Positions 23,112 to 31,539 of a stretch of 64,000 nucleotides of DNA are shown in pieces. The stretch is taken from contig DBGEOK010000067.1 of assembly GCA_048370855.1 (NCBI GenBank), forward strand, positions 1-64,000, given 5' to 3'. The translations under genes and the position numbers were made by a program. The DNA is from Limiplasma sp048370855 (lineage in GTDB: Bacteria; Bacillota; Clostridia; Christensenellales; Aristaeellaceae). A model generated the notes under the pieces. It saw nothing but the letters and a program-made list of their open reading frames with translations. It was not told the origin of the DNA and did no database searches. Each line of letters starts with the position of its first letter. The stretch's first letter is position 1.

Positions 23112-24168
23112 GCTCGTCCTCCTCGATGGGCAGCCAAAAACGGACGGCGGCGCCTCCGCGCGGGCTGTTGTACGCGTTCATCCCTCCGCCATGGGCCCGT
23201 ATAATGGAATGGCATACGGAAAGGCCGATGCCCATATTCCGCCGGTCGTCCGAGCGCCTGCGCGCCGCCATGGCGGCATATCCGCTCCAGATATGGGGAA
23301 GCAGGCTTTGCGGAAAACCGTTTCCGTCGTCCTCTACGGTAAAGGCCACGCTGTTGTGTTCTTCCGCCACGGTCAGCCAGATCTGCGTCGCCGTCTCCGC
23401 GTGGGCGGACACGTTCTCAAACAGGTTGATTAACACCTGCTCGATCAGGGTGGCGTCCATGGGAACCAGTAGGATCTTGGCCGGCTTCGTCACGCGAACC
23501 GGCATGCCGGGATGGTTTTTTCTGAATTTTACAATCGCGCTGCCGACAATTTCCTCCACAACCTCCTCGGACTTTTTAAGCATGACGCCCTCGCCGGCAA
23601 ACCTGGTCACGGACAGGATGTTTTCCGTCATGCGGATCAGCCAGCGGGCATCCTTGCCGATCTCCTGGACCAGATCCGCCTGCTCCGGGCCAAGCGATCC
23701 GCTTTCCAGCAGGGTGGAGCTTGCGCCCATGATAGAGGTAAGCGGCGTGCGGATATCATGGGATACCGCGCGCAGCAGATTCGCGCGCATTTTTTCCTTT
23801 TCCGCGTCAAACCGGAGCTGTTCCGTTCGCTTTAGCTGCGTGGTCAGCGCGCTGATGAGGAGAGAGACCACCAGCATGGCGGCAAACGTGAGCGGATAGC
23901 CCGCAAGCGACAAATTGAGCTCCAGAAAGGGATAGGTAAAGAAATAGTTGACGCAAAAAACGGCGAGAACCGACGCCGCGACGCCGTACAAATAGCGGCT
24001 CGTAACACGGGCAATCAGCGCGACGGCCAGAATAAATACCGGCGCCGTAAACGCGTTGTTGTCGTCATGGAGGAGGGAAAGGCCATAGCACAGCAGGATG
24101 GCCGCGACAAAAATCAGCAGGGACAGAAGGATATTTCTGATTGCGTCTGATTTCCAAAGTTTTTTCAT
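23095..24168 (-). CDS. Short KdpD-like sensor histidine kinase
   Basis: 357 residues, against about 900 for full KdpD. Four membrane helices of DUF4118 type (residues ~10-105), then a dimerisation domain with the phospho-His in RAVSHDIRTPLTSIMGASSTL, and an ATPase domain (N box INLFENVSAHAE, G1 VEDDGNGFPQ, G2 GIGLSVCHSIIRAHGG). The N-terminal KdpD sensor and USP domains are entirely missing, and no remnant is seen upstream. I start at ATG 24168 (MKKLWKSDAIRN) with GGAG ten bases upstream; ATG 24192 is possible but without a site. Confidence 0.92.
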   Translation of the reverse strand: MKKLWKSDAIRNILLSLLIFVAAILLCYGLSLLHDDNNAFTAPVFILAVALIARVTSRYLYGVAASVLAVFCVNYFFTYPFLELNLSLAGYPLTFAAMLVVSLLISALTTQLKRTEQLRFDAEKEKMRANLLRAVSHDIRTPLTSIMGASSTLLESGSLGPEQADLVQEIGKDARWLIRMTENILSVTRFAGEGVMLKKSEEVVEEIVGSAIVKFRKNHPGMPVRVTKPAKILLVPMDATLIEQVLINLFENVSAHAETATQIWLTVAEEHNSVAFTVEDDGNGFPQSLLPHIWSGYAAMAARRRSDDRRNMGIGLSVCHSIIRAHGGGMNAYNSPRGGAAVRFWLPIEEDEHVDRP

Positions 24169-24239
24169 ATCAGCTAAGCTCCATCGTCGCATTGGCGGCC
24201 CGGCAAGCGCGGTTTGAATCCCGACGCCTTCCTTTTGGC

Positions 24240-24248
24240 ATTATAGCA
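24240..24248 (-). promoter_or_regulatory. Extended -10 promoter of the kdpDE-like pair
   Basis: TGCTATAAT on the minus strand (TATAAT at 24240-24245), about 70 bases before the kinase start. No good -35 is visible, as expected for extended -10 promoters. Confidence 0.55.
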
Positions 24249-24323
24249 TGAATCGCCGCCGCGCGCAGCGAATATCCCGGGAAAGAAAAAAATCCTTTGC
24301 GAAAAATTAGCGGCAATCCATTA

Positions 24324-24329
24324 TATAAT
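24324..24329 (+). promoter_or_regulatory. Candidate -10 element upstream of hppA
   Basis: TATAAT at 24324-24329, about 200 bases before the hppA start. The only -35-like hexamer, TTGCGA at 24297-24302, is 21 bases away. No gene lies in 24330-24525; the long leader is unexplained. Confidence 0.35.
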
Positions 24330-24525
24330 GATTTTGATTTTGGATTCATTCCAGCGTTCACAGGATAGGGGGGGAAGAAAGTGGCGGGCGACGCATGCGC
24401 GGAGGTTTGCGCAACAGGGGCTTGGCGCGCGCCTCTCGGGCCGCCGCACACGGGCGGACGGGCGCCGGCATAGAAGCGCCGGGGAGAGGCGTTGACGAAT
24501 ATACAGGATTGGAGAGGGAAGCTTC

Positions 24526-26649
24526 ATGGCATGGTACATTGTTTTGGCCGTTATCGCGGTGGCGGCCGCATATATCTTCTATCATTATTCCAAAATGAAG
24601 CGGCTTGGGGAAGGCACCCGTGAAATGGCGGAGATGGCGGCCATTATCCGCAGCGGCGCTTCAACCTTTTTAAAAACCGAATACCGGACCATCGCCATTG
24701 TGGTGGTGGTGGTAGCCGCTGTTTTCAGCTTGTTTGTGGAAAAGACCAGCGGCGTTACCTTCCTGATGGGCGCGCTGATGAGCAGCGCCGTATGCGTGCT
24801 GGGCATGCGCAGCGCCACCTACGCCAATGTGCGCGCCGCCAACAAGGCGAGGGAATCGCTGTCCATTGGCGAAACCGTCAAGGTCGCGCTCAGCGGCGGA
24901 AGCATCAGCGGGCTGAGCGTGCAGGCGTTTGGCATGCTCGGCTTTGTTTTGGTGTTTATCCTATGGAACGGGGTGGATTTTCAGGCGGTCGGATCGGGCT
25001 TTTTAACCACCCTGGAATGCAATCCCTCCATCATGCGGATTACGACCTATTCCCTGGGATGCTCGCTGGTGGCGATGTTTAACCGCGTCGCCGGCGGCAA
25101 CTACACCAAGGCCGCTGATATTTCCTCCGACATTTTGGCCAAGCTTCGCCATGACATGCCCGAGGACGACAGCCGGGTGCCCAATGTGGTCGCGGATTTT
25201 ATCGGCGATAACGTCAACGATATCGCGGGCAACTGCTCCGATCTGCTTGAAAGCTTTGTCGCCACCATGGCCGCGGCCATTATGATCGCCGTCACCATCT
25301 TCAAGGGAGCGCTGTCGGGCGGCGTCGTCACCCAGGCGACCTTCAACGCCACCTGTATCTTTCCAATCGTTCTGGCCGGCGGCGGGCTTTTGGGATGCCT
25401 GATCGGGCTTGGGTATGCCTCCGTGCGCAAGATGGGCGACGAGCCCTCCCGGGAGCTGAACCTGGCAACCTGGATTTCCGCGGGCTTTACGGTGATTATC
25501 GGCTTTTTTGCCGCGCTCGTCATCTTTAAGGACGTGCCGCTTTACCCGGAATTCCGCTTCGGCTGGCTTTCGCCCTGGATTTCCAGCGTGCTGGGCATTA
25601 TCAGCGGCATTGCGATCGGCTTGATTACCGAATACTATACCAGCACCGACCACAAGCCGACCCGCGGGCTGGCTGAAATTGCGCCGGAGGGCGAGGCGTT
25701 TGTGATTACCAAGGGCGACGCCATCGGTTCCCGCTCCTGCCTGCTGCCCATTCTCGTCATCGGCATTGCGCTGTTCATTTCCGGCAAGGCTTGCGGCACC
25801 TACGGCATCGCGCTGTCCTCCCTGGGCATGCTGGCCTTTGTGGGCGCGACGGTATCTATCGACGCGTTCGGCCCCATTGCCGACAACGCGGGCGGCCTTG
25901 CGGAATCCTGCCATTTGGACGAAAACGTGCGCGTGATTACCGACAAGCTGGATTCCGTCGGCAATACCACAGCGGCCATTGGAAAGGGCTTTGCCATCGG
26001 CTCCGCCGCGTTTGCGACCGTTTCGCTGATTGTGGCGTATGTGGGCAACTATACCGCCGTCAACGCCGAGCCGATCCTCAACATCGCGTCCTTCGTGGTC
26101 ATTGCGGGAGGAATCGTCGGGGGCGCGCTGATCGAATACTTCTCGGCGCTGCTGACGGATAATACCATCGAGTCCGCGAAGCTGATGGCGGACGAGGGCG
26201 ACAGGCAGCTATCGATCCCCGGCGTGCTGGAGGGTACGGTAAAGCCCGATTACAACCGCTGCGTTGAAATGGCCGCAAAGCAGGCGCTGCGCAAAATGCT
26301 GCTGCCCTCGGTGCTCGCGCTGATGATCCCCATTCTGGGCGGCTTCCTGTTTGGCGTGGAATTTGTGGGCGGGCTGCTGATCGGCGCGACCATCGTTGCG
26401 ATCCCGCGCGCGATCTTTATGGGGAACTCGGGCGGAGCGTTTGATAACGCGAAAAAATATATCGAGGCTGGGTCCCTCCGCGGGCATGGGAAGGGAACGG
26501 CGGCGCACAAGGCGGCCGTGACCGGAGACACGGTCGGCGATACCCGAAAGGACGTTGTGGGCGTTGCGCTGGACATCTTTATCAAAACGATGTCCACAGT
26601 CGCCAATACGCTTGCGAGCGTGTTTTCCCACTTTACGCTGATTAAGTGA
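24526..26649 (+). CDS. hppA: Membrane-bound ion-translocating pyrophosphatase
   Basis: Hydrolyses PPi to pump Na+ and/or H+ across the membrane. 707 residues with about 16 membrane helices. Substrate loops are GGNYTKAADISSDILAKLRHDMPEDD, then ADFIGDNVNDIAGNCSDLLESF, and late in the protein FGPIADNAGGLAES and TGDTVGDTRKD. GNTTAAIGKGFAIGSA carries Ala/Gly where K+-independent enzymes have Lys/Thr, so K+ dependence is expected; Na+ transport is common among these but not proven by this. GDNVNDIAGN differs from the usual DNVGDxAGM (Asn for the second Gly, Asn for Met). Start follows GAGAGGGAAG. Confidence 0.96.
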   Translation: MAWYIVLAVIAVAAAYIFYHYSKMKRLGEGTREMAEMAAIIRSGASTFLKTEYRTIAIVVVVVAAVFSLFVEKTSGVTFLMGALMSSAVCVLGMRSATYANVRAANKARESLSIGETVKVALSGGSISGLSVQAFGMLGFVLVFILWNGVDFQAVGSGFLTTLECNPSIMRITTYSLGCSLVAMFNRVAGGNYTKAADISSDILAKLRHDMPEDDSRVPNVVADFIGDNVNDIAGNCSDLLESFVATMAAAIMIAVTIFKGALSGGVVTQATFNATCIFPIVLAGGGLLGCLIGLGYASVRKMGDEPSRELNLATWISAGFTVIIGFFAALVIFKDVPLYPEFRFGWLSPWISSVLGIISGIAIGLITEYYTSTDHKPTRGLAEIAPEGEAFVITKGDAIGSRSCLLPILVIGIALFISGKACGTYGIALSSLGMLAFVGATVSIDAFGPIADNAGGLAESCHLDENVRVITDKLDSVGNTTAAIGKGFAIGSAAFATVSLIVAYVGNYTAVNAEPILNIASFVVIAGGIVGGALIEYFSALLTDNTIESAKLMADEGDRQLSIPGVLEGTVKPDYNRCVEMAAKQALRKMLLPSVLALMIPILGGFLFGVEFVGGLLIGATIVAIPRAIFMGNSGGAFDNAKKYIEAGSLRGHGKGTAAHKAAVTGDTVGDTRKDVVGVALDIFIKTMSTVANTLASVFSHFTLIK

Positions 26650-26662
26650 CGGGGAAAGCTAT

Positions 26663-26750
26663 CGCCCTTCGGAATCCCTTTTTGGAGCCGCGGACGAGGC
26701 CCGGGGATAGGTCGGGTGATTGGGGATTCCCGCCCCTGTCGTCTTTCGTA
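26663..26750 (-). repeat. Intergenic repeat, partial module B with 18-base core (copy 3)
   Basis: Minus-strand reading of 26663-26693 gives CCGCGGCTCCAAAAAGGGAT and then TCCGAAGGGCG, matching the first half of module B. Positions 26733-26750 hold the 18-base string identical to 6247-6264. It begins 14 bases after hppA. Confidence 0.6.
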
Positions 26751-26866
26751 CTGGCGCGATACCCTCAGCGTTTCCAAAAGTGTTGTTTCCTTTTTTAAAA
26801 CACGGGCGATGCCCGCACGGGGCGCCAAGCTACCCCGGCGGCAAATCGGCCGATGTCCGTCTTCTC

Positions 26867-26913
26867 AAACGGGTTCTTCGACAGCCATCGGAAGGCTGTC
26901 GAAGAACCCGTTT
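26867..26913. repeat. Perfect 20-bp inverted repeat
   Basis: AAACGGGTTCTTCGACAGCC (26867-26886) is exactly complementary to 26894-26913, with a seven-base loop. One more T follows (TTTT before CAG). It lies between hppA and the convergent TIM-barrel gene, at the edge of repeat module A. It could terminate transcription in either direction or be a folded end of the repeat. Confidence 0.8.
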
Positions 26914-26921
26914 TCAGTTGG

Positions 26922-27050
26922 CTTGGAGGGGCCCCGGCCCCTAAAAAGGAAATCGGTTCGCCAGCCTGAACCGCGTTCGGCATTGGCTCCGGCCCTTTCG
27001 CCGCGCACAGCGCCTGGACGGGCGGATTTGACCCTCGCCAAAACACTTCC
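26922..27050 (-). repeat. Intergenic repeat, module A (copy 3)
   Basis: On the minus strand: GGAAGTGTTTTGGCGAGGG, then CGCCCGTCCAGGCGCTGTGC, CCGGAGCCAATGCCGAACGC, and a GGGGCCGGGGCCCCTCC hairpin. It aligns with 11798-11945 and with the minus strand of 15213-15360. Confidence 0.7.
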
Positions 27051-27102
27051 AAAAGTCCGTGCCAGAATCGCTCGCCCCAAAGCGTGCTTCAACCCCGGCT
27101 GT

Positions 27103-28050
27103 TTATTCGCAACCCGCCAGCACGGCCTCCTCCCGTTCCCGGAAATAGGCGACCGACCTATGCACCAGCTCGTCAAGCGCCTGAGGCGGGGTGACGGCGT
27201 TCTGCGCCGGGTAGGGGTCCCCGCCGGGGCCGAGCGGCTCCGGCGTGACAAAGCAGCGCGGATTGTCATAGCCGATCAGGTACAGCGCCCGGATGATATT
27301 GTCCAGATCCAGGCAGCCGTCCCCCAGCGCGCGCCGGTTTGAGTCCGCTAAATGCAGGTTCGTCAGCATTTCGCCCGCGTCGACAATCGCCGTCGGAATA
27401 TGCCGCTCCTCGGAAAGCATGTGGTAAACGTCGCCGTTGATATGCCGCACGCCGGGATGATTCAGCCTTTGAAGATAGCTTTTCGCCTGCTCAAAGGTGT
27501 GTACAACGGACGTTTCGGCGCTCCGAATCGGCTCGATCGCGCCGCGGACGCCCCGCTCGTACAGGGCGTCCGCCGCGATGGACAGCGTCTCCACGCTCCG
27601 CTCGATTTCGCTGAAGTCGTAGGGCGCGGGCCTGCCCACGGCGGCGGGGCACACAAGCATGTACGTCGCGCTCATCTCCCCGGCAAAGTCGGCCTCGCGC
27701 CGGATGTAGTCGATAGCCGCCTGCCTGTGGACCGGACGGTTGGAGGAAAGGTCGTTATCCCTGGAAAACATGCCGCAAATGCCGGCGGTTCGGATGCCGT
27801 GCGCTTCCAGCAGCTTCTTGGTTTCCTTCGCGCGGTAGCCCAGATCGGGCCCGTAGTGGTTGCCATGCAGCTCGATATAATAAATCCCGTTGCGCTCCAG
27901 GCGTGTCAGCGACCTTTCCAGCGGCTCCAGGCCAAACCCCCAGTTGCTCCACGAAAAATTCAGCCGGTTCTTTCCAAGGTCCGGCCTGCTCTGCCTCAGC
28001 GCCTCAAACGCCGTGCGAATCTCAGCGTCCAGTTCCTCGTAACGCTGCAT
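27103..28050 (-). CDS. Sugar phosphate isomerase/epimerase-like TIM-barrel protein
   Basis: 315 residues of the xylose isomerase-like (AP endonuclease family 2) fold. Metal-ligand-type segments are YYIELHGNHYGPDLGY, YMLVCPAAVGR, RGVRGAIEPIRSAETSVVHTFEQA, VRHINGDVYHMLSE (with the expected D-x-x-H), and LTNLHLADSNRRALGDG. Such proteins isomerise or epimerise keto-sugars or hydrolyse inositol-type products; the substrate is not predictable. Last gene of the five-gene carbohydrate operon that starts at 32835, 38 bases after the glycosidase-like gene, with an AAGGAGGATAAAG ribosome site. Confidence 0.85.
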   Translation of the reverse strand: MQRYEELDAEIRTAFEALRQSRPDLGKNRLNFSWSNWGFGLEPLERSLTRLERNGIYYIELHGNHYGPDLGYRAKETKKLLEAHGIRTAGICGMFSRDNDLSSNRPVHRQAAIDYIRREADFAGEMSATYMLVCPAAVGRPAPYDFSEIERSVETLSIAADALYERGVRGAIEPIRSAETSVVHTFEQAKSYLQRLNHPGVRHINGDVYHMLSEERHIPTAIVDAGEMLTNLHLADSNRRALGDGCLDLDNIIRALYLIGYDNPRCFVTPEPLGPGGDPYPAQNAVTPPQALDELVHRSVAYFREREEAVLAGCE

Positions 28051-28088
28051 CTTTATCCTCCTTCCGGCTTGTCAAGCCGCCGGCGGCG

Positions 28089-29687
28089 TCAGTCAATTTC
28101 AGGGAAAAAACAGAGGCGTTTACCGGCGGAGCTCATGCCGGTCACGCGCTGCCCATGAAAACGGACGCGGAAAACATGATCCCGGAAACGATATTCCCTC
28201 TGCGCATCCCTCATGGGGAGCAATACGCGGATTGCTCCGCCCACGGCGGGCCGCCACAGGTACAGGAAACCGTCCCTGACACAGTAGCGGTCGCAGCCCT
28301 CCACCCGGATGCCGGCCTCGTCAAACGTGTCCGAGAGCCGAACGCGCACCGTATGGTAAGCCTTCCGGGGCGTCAGCGTCAGTGTGCCGCCGTTTTCATA
28401 CGGGTCGGTTACGGTGACGCGCCCGTCCTCGTACCCGAACAGCAGGTTGACGGACAGCAATCCGCCGCGTTCCTCCGTGATGGCGCGCCAAGCCTCGCAC
28501 AGACCGCCGACCGCGCCGCCCACAATGTCCCAGTTGAATGAAATCGGGCTTCCCGGCTCGTACTCGTGGCCCCACGGACACGGAAAGCCAAAGGCGCCGA
28601 TTGTGTCGCGCGCGATGCGGTAGGTCGTTTCATCTTCGGGGTCCATGCGGTCGGGCACAAAGCCGGCGTCCAGCAATTGAGCCGGCAGAAGATGCGCCCG
28701 CAGGATCAGCTCGGCGCGCTCATAAAAGCCGGCGTAGCCGGCCCGGCCCAGGATCAGGCAGGTTTCCAGGATATCCGCGGTGTTGTTGGCCTCGCCGCCC
28801 AGGTTGTCCCGGTCGTAAAACTCCAGGCACCAGCCAAAGTCCGTGGCGATCTGCCTTAACCCGTTTTCCAGAAACGCCTTAACCCGCTCAAGGATGGCCA
28901 TATCCCCCACCGTCTCGCCAAGCTGCGCGAGGGAGGAGAGCATGGCGGTCGTGGAGTGGGTGTGGAAGCCAAACAGCTTAGCGTCATAGCCGCCCGCCTC
29001 GTCAAGCACAAGGCGGAAGCAGGTTTCCTTCAGCCGGAGGGCCTGATCCAGCGCCTCGTTCAGGCCGGAGGCCCTGTAAAGCTTCACCAGGGGCCCGATG
29101 TAACGCCCGAACGCCATTGGGAACGTATAATCCGGCTCCAGAAAGCCCGTGAGCGTTCCGCCCCGCTCCCGCAGGAACAGTTCCTTTTTGAAACGGGCGT
29201 TCTCAAAATCGTAATAGCGGTTCACCGAGTCAATCACCGTTTTGGCAATGCTCAATGCCCGCTTGTCCGAGCGGTATTTCACCAGCGCATAGCAGGCGTG
29301 CATCACCTCGCGCAGGTTGTGCAGGTCGCATTGGCCGGTTTTTTGAAAGGTCTCCGTATCCATGCAGCAGGGCAGCCCCAGCCCCTTCTCCTCAACGGAT
29401 TCATAGGTCCAGCGCCTCAGGGCGTCCACGGCCGCTTCATCCACCGAAACGCCAAGAGCTTCCTCCGCGCTAAGCAGCGCGTTGAGCCAGCGGCCCGGCA
29501 CGTGAGAGATGCTGTATGTGGGGTGATGCCGGTTGCCGAAAAAAGCGCCCCCGGACATCATGTTCCAAAAAAATGGAAGCCGGTCATGCTTTGGGTCAAA
29601 CAGCCGCTGCATGGGTCCAACGCCCTTGCGGATGGCCAGGGCGATATCCGAGTCGTTGACGCGGACATATTTCTGAAACGCCGGCAT
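28089..29687 (-). CDS. Predicted (alpha/alpha)6-barrel glycosidase-like protein
   Basis: 532 residues, cytoplasmic (no signal). Repeating helix pairs such as LREVMHACYALVKYRSDKRALSIAKTV and ALDQALRLKETCFRLV suggest a six-hairpin barrel, followed from about residue 425 by a beta-sandwich tail (GRVTVTDPYENGGTLTLTPRKAYHTVRVRL ends near 465). The arrangement, including a C-terminal beta-sandwich, recalls GH127-like enzymes, but I see no motif that proves a family. The operon context, between importer permeases and a sugar isomerase-like gene, supports a role in breaking down the imported oligosaccharide. Ribosome site AAGGAGGAGCGG. Confidence 0.6.
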   Translation of the reverse strand: MPAFQKYVRVNDSDIALAIRKGVGPMQRLFDPKHDRLPFFWNMMSGGAFFGNRHHPTYSISHVPGRWLNALLSAEEALGVSVDEAAVDALRRWTYESVEEKGLGLPCCMDTETFQKTGQCDLHNLREVMHACYALVKYRSDKRALSIAKTVIDSVNRYYDFENARFKKELFLRERGGTLTGFLEPDYTFPMAFGRYIGPLVKLYRASGLNEALDQALRLKETCFRLVLDEAGGYDAKLFGFHTHSTTAMLSSLAQLGETVGDMAILERVKAFLENGLRQIATDFGWCLEFYDRDNLGGEANNTADILETCLILGRAGYAGFYERAELILRAHLLPAQLLDAGFVPDRMDPEDETTYRIARDTIGAFGFPCPWGHEYEPGSPISFNWDIVGGAVGGLCEAWRAITEERGGLLSVNLLFGYEDGRVTVTDPYENGGTLTLTPRKAYHTVRVRLSDTFDEAGIRVEGCDRYCVRDGFLYLWRPAVGGAIRVLLPMRDAQREYRFRDHVFRVRFHGQRVTGMSSAGKRLCFFPEID

Positions 29688-29713
29688 TTTCCGCTCCTCC
29701 TTGCTATCGCCAA

Positions 29714-30550
29714 TCAGCCCTTGACCGCCCCCGCGGTCAGGCCGGCGATCATGGTTTTGTTAAACAGGAAATAGACGATGAGCGTGGGAGCGGCGGTCAC
29801 GATAATGGCCGCGAAGCAGCCCGTCCAGTTGACGCTGCCGTAACGGCCAAAAAAGTCGCGCAGGCCCACGGGGACGGTATAATACTCCCGTCGGCTGGTC
29901 AGCGTAAAGGCAAAGATAAATTCATTCCAGATCTGCACGCCGTAAAGCACGACCAGCGTGGTGACGATATTGACGGACATGGGCATGACGATGCTCACAA
30001 ACAGCCGCAGGAGGGACGCGCCGTCGATCACGGCCGATTCCAGCACCTCGCCCGGCAAAAAGGTCAGGAAGGAAACGAACAGGTAGATGGAAATCGGCAG
30101 ATTAAACCCAACGTTGACCAGAATGAGCCCGACATAAGAGCTGGTGAGGCCCGCCTTGTTGAGCAGAATGAACAACGGAATCAGCGTGATCTGCACAGGC
30201 ACCATGATGCCGAACAGAAAAAAGGAGAGCACCTTTCGGTTGAGCCCGAAGCTCAGCTTTGCGATGGCGAAGGACGCCATGCCGCTGATGAGAATGATCA
30301 TCAGGACGGACGCGCACGTTACGATCACGCTGTTGAGAAAATAGCGCGGCATATGCCCGCTTGCGAAAGCGGCGCCGTAATTCTCCAGCGTGGGCGGAAT
30401 CGGCAGTCCCAGCGTGCTTACGCGGAATGCCTGGGGCGTTTTCAGGCTTGAAAGCAGGACCCAAACCAACGGATAAATCTGGATCACCAGTATGACGGTC
30501 GCCAGCAGATATAACGGAAGGCGGCGCAGACGCCCCTTGGCACGGTTCAC
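29714..30550 (-). CDS. Carbohydrate ABC transporter permease, MalG type
   Basis: 278 residues, six membrane helices, and the EAA-type loop ESAVIDGASLLRLFVSIVMPMS. The short N-terminal basic leader and QIYPLVWVLLSSLKTPQAF are typical of CUT1 inner permeases of MalG class. I take GTG at 30550, which overlaps the upstream stop as GTGA and has GAGAGGTGG five bases ahead; GTG at 30559 is the alternative. It pairs with the MalF-type permease; no ATPase is encoded here, so a shared ATPase (MsmX type) is expected. Confidence 0.93.
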   Translation of the reverse strand: MNRAKGRLRRLPLYLLATVILVIQIYPLVWVLLSSLKTPQAFRVSTLGLPIPPTLENYGAAFASGHMPRYFLNSVIVTCASVLMIILISGMASFAIAKLSFGLNRKVLSFFLFGIMVPVQITLIPLFILLNKAGLTSSYVGLILVNVGFNLPISIYLFVSFLTFLPGEVLESAVIDGASLLRLFVSIVMPMSVNIVTTLVVLYGVQIWNEFIFAFTLTSRREYYTVPVGLRDFFGRYGSVNWTGCFAAIIVTAAPTLIVYFLFNKTMIAGLTAGAVKG

Positions 30551-31440
30551 CGTTCCCACCTCTCATTCAATCGGTCGGTCAGGCCCCGGATCGCCCCCAC
30601 AATGATCGCGCTTTCCACAATCAGGAACACGGCGATTGCGCTGGCGTAGCCAAAGCGCATGGAGGAGAAGCCCTGCTGATACAGGTAGACGCCGACCAAC
30701 TGCGTGGCCTTGCCCGGGCCGCCGCCCGTCATCAGGTAGGGAATTTCAAAGCTTTTGGTGGTTCCGTTGGCAATCAGCACAAGGCTGCTGACGATGACCG
30801 GGCGGATCATGGGCAGCTTGATATACCACAGGTTCTGCCAGCCGTTTACGCCGTCGATCACGGCGGCTTCCGTTACGTCGGCGGGAACCGTGAGAAGCGC
30901 CGAATAAAAGATGACCATAAACACGCCGGTCTGCTTGTATGCCTCCACAATCGCCGTGCAGAAAAAGGCCGTCTGCTTGTTGCCAATCCAGGCGACAGGC
31001 TTAAAGCCGCTGTCAAACAGCCCGAGCGCCGCGTTGACGACGCCCGGAGGGTCCGCGGCGTAAAACTTGACGAATACCTGGGCAAGCGCGACGGCCGACA
31101 GCACGACGGGCGTGTAGTATAAGGTCTGAAAAGAGCTCCTGCCCCTTGCGAGCTTTGTCAGCAGCAGCGCGTACAGGAGGCCGCCCGCCATTTGCACCGC
31201 GATGTTGATCGCCATATAGCCAAGGTTATTGGTTACGGCCGTCCAGAACACCCTGTCCCGGGTGAACATCTCGATATAGTTGCCAAGCCCGATATACTTC
31301 ATCGCCGTAACGCCGTCCCAGTGGAACAGGCTGTAACTGAGCGACCAGAAGATGGGCACAATCATAATGATGACGAACATCACAAGCGCCGGCAGCAGAA
31401 ACAGCCACGCGGCCCGCTTGCTCCCAAGCGTTTTCTGCAT
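30547..31440 (-). CDS. Carbohydrate ABC transporter permease, MalF type
   Basis: 297 residues with six membrane helices. It begins RAAWLFLLPALVMFVIIMIVPIFWSLSYSLFHWDG (the last part near residue 40), the signature of CUT1 outer permeases, and carries the EAA loop TEAAVIDGVNGWQNLWYIKLPMI. The gene follows the receptor gene by 99 bases, with a GC-rich stem-loop between them, and overlaps the next permease by four bases. Confidence 0.94.
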   Translation of the reverse strand: MQKTLGSKRAAWLFLLPALVMFVIIMIVPIFWSLSYSLFHWDGVTAMKYIGLGNYIEMFTRDRVFWTAVTNNLGYMAINIAVQMAGGLLYALLLTKLARGRSSFQTLYYTPVVLSAVALAQVFVKFYAADPPGVVNAALGLFDSGFKPVAWIGNKQTAFFCTAIVEAYKQTGVFMVIFYSALLTVPADVTEAAVIDGVNGWQNLWYIKLPMIRPVIVSSLVLIANGTTKSFEIPYLMTGGGPGKATQLVGVYLYQQGFSSMRFGYASAIAVFLIVESAIIVGAIRGLTDRLNERWER

Positions 31441-31480
31441 CGTCTATCCCCCTCCTCCCGCTTGGTCGGCCCGGTAAGGG

Positions 31481-31526
31481 CCGGGGCCGCCGCGCGGACG
31501 CCGTCAAGCGCGCGGGGCGGCCCCGG
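31481..31526 (-). promoter_or_regulatory. Stem-loop between receptor and permease genes
   Basis: CCGGGGCCGCCGCGCG (31481-31496) can pair with CGCGCGGGGCGGCCCCGG (31509-31526) with a two-base bulge. No T-run follows on the minus strand. Such intra-operon hairpins often stabilise the receptor message so that more receptor than permease is made. Confidence 0.55.
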
Positions 31527-31539
31527 TTCCCGGGGCTTT

